A stretch of 5,232 nt of DNA from Chloroflexota bacterium. Its GTDB lineage: Bacteria; Chloroflexota; Anaerolineae; J102. The translations under genes and the position numbers were made by a program. The stretch covers positions 1 to 5,232 of the forward strand of contig JAJRXO010000603.1 of the NCBI GenBank assembly GCA_024276255.1, read 5' to 3'. Shown here in pieces: positions 1 through 5,232 of the stretch (positions are counted from its first letter, which is position 1; every line of letters starts with the position of its first letter). The notes under the pieces are model-generated. The model did not search any database. It was given only the letters and a program-made list of their open reading frames with translations, and was not told the DNA's origin.

Positions 1-1
1 A

Positions 2-247
2 TTACAGGACTATGCCTTTGCCCGCCTGGCGAAATGTCCCTTCCAGGAAGAAAAAAGCACCTGCGCCAACTGCCTTATTCATTGCTACCGCAAGGATATG
101 AAGGAACGTATCCGGGTGGTGATGAGCTATGCCGGACCCCGCATGATGTGGCGCCACCCCGTGCTGGCCATCCTGCACCTGCTGGATGGCCGCAAGAAAG
201 CGCCGGAGCCCCCGCGCCGGAACAAACGGCAGTCAACGACAGGTTAG
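2..247 (+). CDS. ygbA: YgbA / nitrous oxide-stimulated promoter family protein, 3' part (5' end outside window)
   Basis: The frame is open from the window edge to a TAG at 245-247 and gives the last 81 residues. I recognise the family from its cysteine-rich core: K-C-P-F at residues 11-14 of the fragment, then C21-A-N-C24 and C28-Y, giving the spacing C-x8-C-x2-C-x3-C. It is followed by the conserved stretch V-M-S-Y-A-G-P-R-M and R-H-P-V-L-A-I-L-H-L-L-D. The family is usually about 110-120 residues, so some 35 N-terminal residues are probably missing. In E. coli ygbA belongs to the NsrR regulon and is induced by nitric oxide. The clustered cysteines suggest metal or Fe-S binding, but the biochemical role is not settled. 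The tail after L-L-D is basic and variable. The promoter, and any NsrR site, would lie left of the window. The gene has no visible link to the operon that follows. Confidence 0.88.
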   Translation, partial: LQDYAFARLAKCPFQEEKSTCANCLIHCYRKDMKERIRVVMSYAGPRMMWRHPVLAILHLLDGRKKAPEPPRRNKRQSTTG

Positions 248-310
248 GCGCTTAAGGCGCTGACGTCGACTGGCGTCCTCGATAGGCCTGTTCCCCGAAA
301 ACGAATATCT

Positions 311-368
311 CTCCCGCAGGGACGCATGGGATAATCACAACCTGGCGTCCCTTGTGTCTTTGCGGGGG
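311..368. repeat. Nested inverted repeat, 15 paired positions, downstream of ygbA
   Basis: Outer arms CTCCCGCA (311-318) and TGCGGGGG (361-368) pair over 8 positions with one G-T wobble. Directly inside, GGGACGC (319-325) pairs perfectly with GCGTCCC (345-351). The two helices stack without a break on the left side and are separated by a 9-base bulge (352-360) on the right. The apical loop is 19 bases (326-344). Neither strand has a T-run after the structure, so it is not a standard intrinsic terminator. It could be a structured 3' UTR of ygbA, a small RNA element, a remnant of a repeat family, or part of a decayed gene. Its function is unknown. Confidence 0.6.
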
Positions 369-394
369 ATACGCCGGGTTCTGGTCTGTTTGGG

Positions 395-637
395 TCAGGG
401 GATGGGAGTGAGTAGGGGAAGCGGTGTGGAAGCAGATATGCCTTTCGAGCTGCCGCCATGCAGATACAGGGGAATATAGGCATCAAGCGCCGGGGATGAC
501 GCATCCGTCAGCACGCGGGTGACCGATACTTCTGCCACGGCAGGGCTCTGCTGTGGCGCTGCGGCCACAAACTGCCCCACGATGGCAACCGGCAGGGAAA
601 ATACACACAGAAGAAACAGACGTACCATGCGATTCAT
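395..637 (-). CDS. Possible small secreted protein, hypothetical; 3' part may be frameshifted
   Basis: This 80-codon reverse-strand frame starts at the ATG at 637-635 and ends at TGA (397-395). I do not recognise it. The N-terminus reads as a Sec signal peptide: basic start M-N-R-M-V-R, hydrophobic core at residues 7-21, and a V-A-A motif at 24-26 allowing cleavage before A27. C11 is not in a proper lipobox. A weak purine-rich Shine-Dalgarno stretch (GAAGTGAG on the reverse strand) lies several bases before the ATG. Codon choice looks like a GC-rich coding gene through about residue 65. After that it shifts to codons such as ATA, TCT, ACA, CTA and ACT, and the last residues (proline-rich, P-L-L-T-P-I-P) do not look like a folded domain. 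The gene may therefore be frameshifted or decaying, or the ORF may be chance. It is convergent with ygbA and divergent from the ABC operon. Confidence 0.4.
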   Translation of the reverse strand: MNRMVRLFLLCVFSLPVAIVGQFVAAAPQQSPAVAEVSVTRVLTDASSPALDAYIPLYLHGGSSKGISASTPLPLLTPIP

Positions 638-679
638 GACACACTCACTTCAGGTTTCATCATTGTTTGGGGGGCGGGC

Positions 680-700
680 GCGTCTCTAAAGATAAGACGC
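680..700. repeat. Short inverted repeat GCGTCT-N9-AGACGC
   Basis: Perfect 6-base arms at 680-685 and 695-700 flank an AT-rich 9-base centre. The site lies upstream of the reverse-strand ORF at 637, in the gap between the divergent genes. It could be a regulator-binding dyad. At this arm length chance is quite possible. No T-tract follows on either strand, so a terminator is unlikely. Confidence 0.35.
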
Positions 701-729
701 TGTGCACGGCAAAACCGTACTGTTGCGTC

Positions 730-752
730 AGCACTGTCTCACGCGCAGTGCT
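730..752. promoter_or_regulatory. Operator-like dyad AGCACTG-N9-CAGTGCT
   Basis: Perfect 7-base arms (730-736 and 746-752) are separated by 9 bases, with half-site centres 16 bases apart, a spacing compatible with a dimeric DNA-binding protein. The dyad ends five bases before the proposed -35 box at 758 and is centred roughly 50 bases before the expected transcription start, where an activator often binds. The binding protein is unknown. The site could also serve the divergent reverse-strand ORF. No T-run follows on either strand, which argues against a terminator. Confidence 0.45.
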
Positions 753-757
753 AAAAG

Positions 758-786
758 TTGCTCTTTGCGTAACAGGCGCATAAAAT
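758..786 (+). promoter_or_regulatory. Candidate sigma70 promoter for the ABC operon
   Basis: A -35-like TTGCTC (758-763) and a -10-like TAAAAT (781-786, five of six consensus bases) are separated by 17 bases, the optimal spacing. Transcription would begin near 792-794 and leave a 5' leader of about 115 bases before the ATG at 909. The -35 box matches consensus only in its first three bases, which would fit a promoter helped by an activator at the dyad just upstream. This is a call by eye without experimental support. Confidence 0.4.
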
Positions 787-787
787 A

Positions 788-819
788 ACGGGCTGTGCCC
801 GTAAGCTGTCAAGGACAGC
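788..819. repeat. Two adjacent small hairpins at the start of the operon leader
   Basis: Hairpin one is ACGGGC-TGT-GCCCGT (788-802). Hairpin two is GCTGTC-AAG-GACAGC (805-819). Each has a perfect 6-base stem and a 3-base loop, and two bases separate them. They overlap or directly follow the predicted transcription start. They may be regulator-binding palindromes or a 5'-end structure stabilising the transcript. No T-run follows, so neither is a good terminator. The rest of the leader up to the ribosome binding site (820-894) shows nothing I can assign. Confidence 0.4.
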
Positions 820-895
820 GACCCCCAGCCCTCGCCCGCGATGAAACGCTGGGAGGGCCGATCGTTGCCATTGATGGACGGACAACATCATTCAC

Positions 896-900
896 AGGAG
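896..900 (+). promoter_or_regulatory. Ribosome binding site that fixes the ATPase start
   Basis: AGGAG sits 8 bases before the ATG at 909. The reading frame stays open further upstream to a GTG at 795, but those codons do not resemble an ABC protein and have no comparable ribosome binding site. The start is therefore placed at 909, where the protein begins with the expected M-I-E-V-T-R-L-S-K-S-Y-G. Confidence 0.85.
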
Positions 901-908
901 ATGCTCGT

Positions 909-1832
909 ATGATCGAAGTAACCAGGTTGTCCAAATCGTACGGCGCAATCCGGGCCTTGCATGATGTCTCGTTCCGCATCGAGACGGGCGAGATAGTGGG
1001 TTTGTTGGGGCCCAATGGCGCCGGAAAAACCACGCTCATGAAAATACTCACCGGACGCCTGCAGCCCGACGGCGGTGAGGCGCGTATCCAGGGCATGGAT
1101 GTGCTCACCGAGCGCCAGGCGGTACAGGCCCTGATCGGCTATCTGCCCGAGAACGCGCCCGTGTATCATGACCTGTCGGTGCAGGGCTATCTGAAGATGA
1201 TGGCCGAGCTGCGACAGATCCCGCCGCAAGAGCAATTGCAGCGCATCGGTGAGGCCGTGTATGCCACCGGTCTCGAAGACATGCTCACGCGCCCCATCGG
1301 TCAGCTCAGCAAGGGCTATCGCCAACGTGTGGGCATTGCTCAGGCCATCCTGCATCAGCCGCAATTGCTGATCCTCGATGAGCCCACCGTGGGCCTTGAC
1401 CCCACCCAGATCATCGAAATCCGCAACCTGATTCGCCGGCTGGCGCAACACAGTACGGTGCTGCTCAGCACCCACATCCTGCCCGAAGTGGAGCAGGTAT
1501 GCGACCGGGTGATCATCCTCATGCACGGCGAGGTGCGGGCCGATGCCCGCCTGGCCGAGCTGGCGACCACCACCAACGTGGTGCTGGTGCTGCAGGAAGC
1601 CGATCCCGCGGTGGAACGGGCCTTGCAGCAGATGCAGGACGTGGCCGAGGTGCAGGAAGAACGCTCGATCGATGGCTTCCCGGCCTATCGCATCACCGCT
1701 GGCGACGGCGCTGATGGCCTGGCGGCCGATGTATTCGCCCTGGCCAGCGAACAAAACTGGCCTGTGCGCGAATTACGCCGTGACTTCCGCACCCTGGAAA
1801 CCGTATTCAACGAACTGGCGACGACGGCCTGA
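909..1832 (+). CDS. ABC transporter ATP-binding protein, GldA/NosF-type
   Basis: A 307-residue cytoplasmic ATPase that should power the ABC-2 permease encoded next. All nucleotide-binding motifs are present: Walker A G-P-N-G-A-G-K-T (34-41), signature L-S-K-G-Y-R-Q-R (133-140), Walker B L-L-I-L-D-E-P-T (153-160) with catalytic E158, D-loop G-L-D-P (162-165), and H-loop histidine H189 in S-T-H-I-L. At the Q-loop the sequence is G-Y-L-P-E-N-A-P-V-Y (77-86), with glutamate where many ABC proteins carry glutamine. This G-Y-L-P-E form is common in the GldA-like branch, so it is not a defect. Residues 220-307 form the extra C-terminal region usual for this branch, ending in R-D-F-R-T-L-E-T-V-F. The gene opens a three-gene operon, with 16 bases before the next start. 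The family is certain, the substrate is not. A literal gliding role is not implied, so no symbol is given. Confidence 0.95.
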   Translation: MIEVTRLSKSYGAIRALHDVSFRIETGEIVGLLGPNGAGKTTLMKILTGRLQPDGGEARIQGMDVLTERQAVQALIGYLPENAPVYHDLSVQGYLKMMAELRQIPPQEQLQRIGEAVYATGLEDMLTRPIGQLSKGYRQRVGIAQAILHQPQLLILDEPTVGLDPTQIIEIRNLIRRLAQHSTVLLSTHILPEVEQVCDRVIILMHGEVRADARLAELATTTNVVLVLQEADPAVERALQQMQDVAEVQEERSIDGFPAYRITAGDGADGLAADVFALASEQNWPVRELRRDFRTLETVFNELATTA

Positions 1833-1840
1833 AGGGAGGA
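1833..1840 (+). promoter_or_regulatory. Ribosome binding site that fixes the permease-GldG start
   Basis: AGGGAGGA begins directly after the ATPase stop codon and lies 8 bases before the ATG at 1849. The frame is open back to 1543, but that stretch lies inside the ATPase gene and reads as an out-of-frame shadow. The ATG at 1849 is therefore the start. Confidence 0.88.
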
Positions 1841-1848
1841 CTCGGATC

Positions 1849-4731
1849 ATGAAGCAAACACTGGCAATCACACGTAAAGAGGTGGCCTCCTATTTCAGCT
1901 CGCCTATGGCCCTGATCTTCGTGGGCGCATTTCTGGCTGCCACCCTGTTTTCGTTCTTCTGGCTCGATACCTTCTTCGCCCGCGGCATCGCCGATGTGCG
2001 ACCGCTGTTCCGCAGCATGCCTGTTCTGCTCATCTTCCTGGTGGCAGCCCTCACCATGCGGCAATGGAGCGAAGAAGAACAAAGCGGCGCCCTGGAGATC
2101 CTGCTCACCCTGCCTGTGAGCGGCTGGCAACTGGTGCTGGGCAAATTCCTGGCCGTCATGGTGCTGGTGGCCGTCTCGTTGGCCCTCACCCTGTTCCTGC
2201 CCATCACCGTATCCATCCTCGGTAATCTCGACTGGGGCCCCGTGTTTGGCGGTTATCTGGCAGCCCTGTTGCTTGCTGCCGCCTACGCCGCCATCGGCCT
2301 TTTCCTCAGCTCACGCACCAACAACCCGCTGGTGGCTCTCATCCTCACAGCCCTGGTGGGCGGCGTCTTCTATGTGGTGGGCTCCAGCGCCCTGGTTGAC
2401 TTCTTCGGCACGCGGGTCGCTACCATCCTGCGGGCGCTGGGTGCAGGCAGCCGTTTCGAAAGCATCGAGCGCGGGGTGATCGATCTGCGGGATCTGACGT
2501 ACTATGGCTCGCTGACCGCCTTCTTCCTCCTGCTTAACGTGGTCTCGCTCGATAGCAAACGCTGGAGCCTGGGGGACAACACCCGCCGTTATCGCGGCAC
2601 CATGCTGATCACAGCCGGGCTCGTGGGCGTCAACCTGTTGCTGCTCAACGTCTGGTTGTATCCCCTGAACGGCCTACGCGTGGACGTGACCGAGAACCGT
2701 GAATACAGCCTTTCCCAGCCCACCAAGGACATCCTGGCCAGCCTTAATGAACCCCTGCTGATTCGCGCCTACATCAGCGAGAAGACGCACCCCCTGCTGG
2801 CGCCCCTGGCCCCCACCGTGGCCGATATGCTGCGCGAGTACGAAATCGCCTCTCACGGCAAGGTCAAGGTCGAGGTGGTGGATCCAGCCAAGAATCCCGA
2901 GCTGGAGGCGGAAGCCAATCAAACCTATGGCATCCGCCCCACGCCGTTCCGACAGGCGGGCCGTTACGAGACCTCGGTCATCAACTCCTATTTCGATATC
3001 CTCGTGCGCTATGGTGATCAGAGCACGGTGCTCAACTTCCAGGACCTCATTGAGGTGGTGCCGCGACACGATGGCGCGCCCGATGTACACTTCCGCAACC
3101 TGGAATATGATCTGACAAAAGCCGTGAAAAAGGTGGTGTATGGCTTTCAGAGCATCGACGCCGTGCTGGCAGCCCTGGATCAGCCTGCCCAGCTGACGCT
3201 TTTTGTCACGCCAGACAGCCTGCCGCCGGAACTGAAGGACGCGCCGCAGACCATCCGCCAGGTTGCCAATGAGATCGCCAGCCAGTCGGACGGTAAGTTC
3301 ATCTTCCAGGAAATCGATCCCACGGCGGCGAACAGCCCCATCAGCCCGCAACAACTGTACGACAGTTATCGCATCCAACCCTATGCCGTCTCCCTGTTCT
3401 CCTCCGACACCTACTACCTGCACATGGTCTTGCAGGTGGGCAATACAGCCCAGGTGGTCTATCCCGGCGGAGAACTGAGTGAAGCGGATGTGAAATCGGC
3501 CATCGAATCAGGCCTCAAACGCAGCTCCAGCGGTTTTCTGAAGGTCGTGGGCGTATGGAGTCCGCCGCAAACCCCCACGCCCGACATGTTCGGTAACATG
3601 CAGCAGCCCATCAACACGTATCGCATCGTGCGCCAGGCCCTGCAGGACGAATACGAAGTGCGTGATGTGGATCTGAGCTCGGGCCGGGTGTCGGCCGATG
3701 TGGATGTGCTGCTGGTCATTTCCCCCAAGGGCATGACTGACGTCGAGCGCTATGCCATCGACCAGTATCTGATGCGCGGTGGCGCTGTGATCGTGGCCGC
3801 AGGCAATTACAACCTGCGCCTGGATCCGTTCTCGGGCACCCTGGCCCTGGATACGATCGATGATGGCGTGCAGGATCTGCTCAAACACTACGGCGTGACG
3901 GTGGAACAGAGCCTGGTGATGGACCCGCAGAACGAACCATTCCCCCTGCCCATTACCCGCATCGTCAACGGCCTGCCCGTGCAGGAAATCCGGGCCCTGG
4001 ACTATCCCTTCTTTGTGGATGTGCGTTCTGACGCCATGGCCGACAACAATCCCATTGTCTCCAATGTCCCGGCCATTACCGTCGCCTTTGCCTCGCCCTT
4101 GCGCGTGGACGAAGACGCCAATGCCGAACGCCAGGTAACCGAGCTGCTGCATTCCAGCGACGGTTCATGGTTGCGCACCGATACCGACATCAACCCCAAT
4201 CTCGAACAATACCCCCGCTTTGGTTTTCCCGTCGAGGGTGAAACCGGACCCCAGACTCTGGCCGTGGCCATTCAGGGTAGCTTCGAAAGCTATTTCAAGG
4301 ATAAAGAAATCACGCCCGCCGAGGGCCAGAACGTGGATGCGAATCTCCAGGTGGGCCAGCTGGATCGATCTCCCGACACCGCCCGCCTGATTGTGGTGGG
4401 CAGCGGCGAATTCCTGGACGATATCGTCTTCAACATCTCCAGCAACCTGCAACATGATCGCTACCGCAACAACCTGCTGTTCATCCAGAACGCGGTCGAC
4501 TGGTCGGTCGAAGACCTCGATCTGCTGGGCATTCGTGCTCGCGGCGCCCAGACCCGTGTATTGCAACCCCTGCAGGAAAGCGATCAATCGTTCTGGGAGA
4601 TACTGAACTACATCGTGGCCCTGGTGGCACTGGGAGCCATCGGTCTGATCTGGAACATCCGCCGCCGGGCGGAAACGCCCTTGCCCATCCCCGTCCCTGT
4701 TAGCGAATCGCAGGAGGTGGATCATGTTTAA
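1849..4731 (+). CDS. Fused ABC-2 permease (GldF-like) and GldG-like auxiliary protein, 960 residues
   Basis: Residues 1-240 are an ABC-2 permease. There are six predicted helices near 21-40, 56-72, 98-126, 131-155, 160-181 and 219-234, and a cytoplasmic coupling region E-E-E-Q-S-G-A-L-E-I-L-L-T-L-P-V (75-90). After a basic linker (236-250), a seventh helix (251-272) leads into a GldG module: the hallmark V-D-V-T-E-N-R-E-Y-S-L-S (278-289), a Rossmann/GATase1-like stretch with V-D-V-L-L-V-I-S-P-K-G (618-628) and Y-L-M-R-G-G-A-V (640-647), then R-L-I-V-V-G-S-G-E-F (846-855) and N-N-L-L-F-I-Q-N-A-V-D-W (874-885). An eighth helix (918-936) is followed by R-R-R. This puts the linker and tail in the cytoplasm and about 640 residues in the periplasm. 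The gldF and gldG functions are separate genes in gliding Bacteroidetes. No ribosome binding site precedes the junction methionine M252, so this is one polypeptide. It overlaps the next gene by 8 bases. Substrate unknown. Confidence 0.93.
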   Translation: MKQTLAITRKEVASYFSSPMALIFVGAFLAATLFSFFWLDTFFARGIADVRPLFRSMPVLLIFLVAALTMRQWSEEEQSGALEILLTLPVSGWQLVLGKFLAVMVLVAVSLALTLFLPITVSILGNLDWGPVFGGYLAALLLAAAYAAIGLFLSSRTNNPLVALILTALVGGVFYVVGSSALVDFFGTRVATILRALGAGSRFESIERGVIDLRDLTYYGSLTAFFLLLNVVSLDSKRWSLGDNTRRYRGTMLITAGLVGVNLLLLNVWLYPLNGLRVDVTENREYSLSQPTKDILASLNEPLLIRAYISEKTHPLLAPLAPTVADMLREYEIASHGKVKVEVVDPAKNPELEAEANQTYGIRPTPFRQAGRYETSVINSYFDILVRYGDQSTVLNFQDLIEVVPRHDGAPDVHFRNLEYDLTKAVKKVVYGFQSIDAVLAALDQPAQLTLFVTPDSLPPELKDAPQTIRQVANEIASQSDGKFIFQEIDPTAANSPISPQQLYDSYRIQPYAVSLFSSDTYYLHMVLQVGNTAQVVYPGGELSEADVKSAIESGLKRSSSGFLKVVGVWSPPQTPTPDMFGNMQQPINTYRIVRQALQDEYEVRDVDLSSGRVSADVDVLLVISPKGMTDVERYAIDQYLMRGGAVIVAAGNYNLRLDPFSGTLALDTIDDGVQDLLKHYGVTVEQSLVMDPQNEPFPLPITRIVNGLPVQEIRALDYPFFVDVRSDAMADNNPIVSNVPAITVAFASPLRVDEDANAERQVTELLHSSDGSWLRTDTDINPNLEQYPRFGFPVEGETGPQTLAVAIQGSFESYFKDKEITPAEGQNVDANLQVGQLDRSPDTARLIVVGSGEFLDDIVFNISSNLQHDRYRNNLLFIQNAVDWSVEDLDLLGIRARGAQTRVLQPLQESDQSFWEILNYIVALVALGAIGLIWNIRRRAETPLPIPVPVSESQEVDHV
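4712..4717 (+). promoter_or_regulatory. Ribosome binding site for the DUF4340-like gene, inside the fusion gene
   Basis: A perfect AGGAGG lies within the last codons of the permease-GldG gene, 6 bases before the ATG at 4724. Together with the 8-base overlap of the two genes it points to translational coupling. It also supports the start, which has no upstream competitor. Confidence 0.88.
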
Positions 4732-5232
4732 TCGTCGCAATCAGATCCTGGCAGCATTGGTTGTGATCCAACTGGTGCTGGTCGCCGTGGTATTTTGGCC
4801 TCACAGCACGCAGGCCGTGGGTGGCCCCGTGTTCAGCGACATCGGCGTAGACGACATCGTGGCCCTGCAGATCAGTGATGGCAGCGGCAAGCAAATCGAA
4901 TTGCAAAAACAGGCCGGCAACTGGGTGCTGCCGGCGGCCGATGATTTCCCAGCCCGCAACGACAAGGTCACATCCCTGCTGGAAAAACTGCTGAAGCTGC
5001 AAAACAATCGCCTGGTCACCCAGACCGCAGCCAGCCACAAACGCCTGCAAGTGGCCGACAACGACTACGTGCGCCGCGTGGAATTCCGCACCCAGGATGG
5101 CAACAGCCATGTGCTGTATCTCGGCACCTCTCCCACACTCAACACCCTGCACTTCCGCCTGGCCGGAGAGGACGAGGTCTATCTCACCACCGATCTCACC
5201 AGCTTCGACGCCAGCACGCAGGCATCGAGCTA
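4724..5232 (+). CDS. DUF4340-like membrane-anchored protein, 5' part (3' end outside window)
   Basis: The first 169 codons are present and the frame runs open off the right edge. The N-terminus is M-F-N-R-R-N-Q followed by one hydrophobic helix (residues 8-25, ending F-W-P). The basic residues before it predict an N-in anchor with the remainder in the periplasm. The body is soluble and fits the DUF4340 pattern: a short beta-rich segment with G-N-W-V-L-P (about 65-70), then K-V-T-S-L-L-E-K-L-L-K-L (about 82-93), and later Y-L-G-T-S and V-Y-L-T-T. DUF4340 proteins often sit beside GldG-like ABC genes, and the 8-base overlap with the fusion gene strongly suggests they are made together. The inferred role is an extracytoplasmic accessory of the transporter. 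The domain's molecular activity is unknown. The assignment rests on pattern and context, not a database search. Confidence 0.82.
   Translation, partial: MFNRRNQILAALVVIQLVLVAVVFWPHSTQAVGGPVFSDIGVDDIVALQISDGSGKQIELQKQAGNWVLPAADDFPARNDKVTSLLEKLLKLQNNRLVTQTAASHKRLQVADNDYVRRVEFRTQDGNSHVLYLGTSPTLNTLHFRLAGEDEVYLTTDLTSFDASTQASS

Noticed and set aside
243..249. GTTAGGC, matching an integron attC core site (GTTRRRY)
   Set aside because: It contains the ygbA stop codon. No matching RYYYAAC partner lies at a suitable distance, and there is no integrase or gene cassette structure nearby.
34..255. Forward frame overlapping the end of ygbA
   Set aside because: It overlaps the YgbA-family frame, which carries conserved cysteines and family motifs. 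This one has none.
248..275. GCGC-TTAAG-GCGC as a terminator for ygbA
   Set aside because: The stem is only four bases and no T-run follows on either strand.
327..335. TGGGATAAT as an extended -10 forward-strand promoter
   Set aside because: There is no acceptable -35 about 17 bases upstream and no gene follows on that strand for more than 500 bases. It is noted only as part of the inverted-repeat finding.
634..663. Tiny reverse-strand leader ORF (M-K-P-E-V-S-V-S) whose TGA overlaps the ATG at 637
   Set aside because: It has no ribosome binding site and its eight codons show no attenuation signature. The overlap can easily be chance, and the downstream gene is itself uncertain.
795..908. 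N-terminal extension of the ATPase from a GTG at 795
   Set aside because: The extra 38 residues match nothing typical of ABC proteins. The ATG at 909 has an ideal AGGAG at 8 bases and starts exactly where the family starts.
888..1754. Long open frame on the reverse strand opposite the ABC ATPase (about 288 codons)
   Set aside because: The forward strand encodes an unmistakable ATPase with every motif in order. The reverse frame is histidine- and glutamine-rich in the way expected from an antisense shadow of a GC-rich gene.
1543..1848. Upstream extension of the permease frame inside the ATPase gene
   Set aside because: It reads as an out-of-frame translation of the ATPase C-terminus. The start at 1849 has its own strong ribosome binding site.
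2674..4740. Several long reverse-strand frames opposite the permease-GldG gene (around 2674-3423, 3508-4152 and 4165-4740)
   Set aside because: All are antisense to a strongly supported coding sequence. They show no recognisable domains or plausible ribosome binding sites and have shadow-like composition.

Overview
The window looks like ordinary chromosomal DNA from a GC-rich gammaproteobacterium. The main reasons are a recognisable YgbA-family gene end, G/C-rich codon third positions, and strong AGGAG-type ribosome binding sites in front of closely packed genes. The species cannot be named from what is here.

Layout. Bases 2-247 are the 3' end of a YgbA (nitrous oxide-stimulated promoter) family gene entering from the left. 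Bases 248-908 hold no firmly supported gene. They contain a large nested inverted repeat (311-368), a weak reverse-strand ORF for a small, apparently secreted protein (395-637) whose 3' part looks frameshifted or decayed, and a regulatory region (680-819) with several short dyads and a sigma70-like promoter. Bases 909-5232 are a tight forward-strand operon of three genes: an ABC ATPase of the GldA/NosF type (909-1832), a 960-residue fusion of an ABC-2 permease (GldF-like) with a GldG-like auxiliary protein (1849-4731), and a DUF4340-like membrane-anchored protein (4724 onward, cut by the window end).

How the genes fit together. The ATPase would bind the cytoplasmic side of the six-helix permease half of the fusion. 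The GldG half would hang a large periplasmic domain between a seventh and an eighth membrane helix. The DUF4340-like protein, with one N-terminal anchor and a periplasmic body, would be a second extracytoplasmic partner. This matches the widespread 'gliding-type' ABC cassette, named after gldA/gldF/gldG of gliding Bacteroidetes but found in many non-gliding bacteria, where its substrate is not established. I see no CRISPR array, tRNA, rRNA, insertion sequence or phage gene. The most noteworthy points are the permease-GldG fusion, the cassette of unknown substrate, and the unexplained structured DNA in the 660-base gap.
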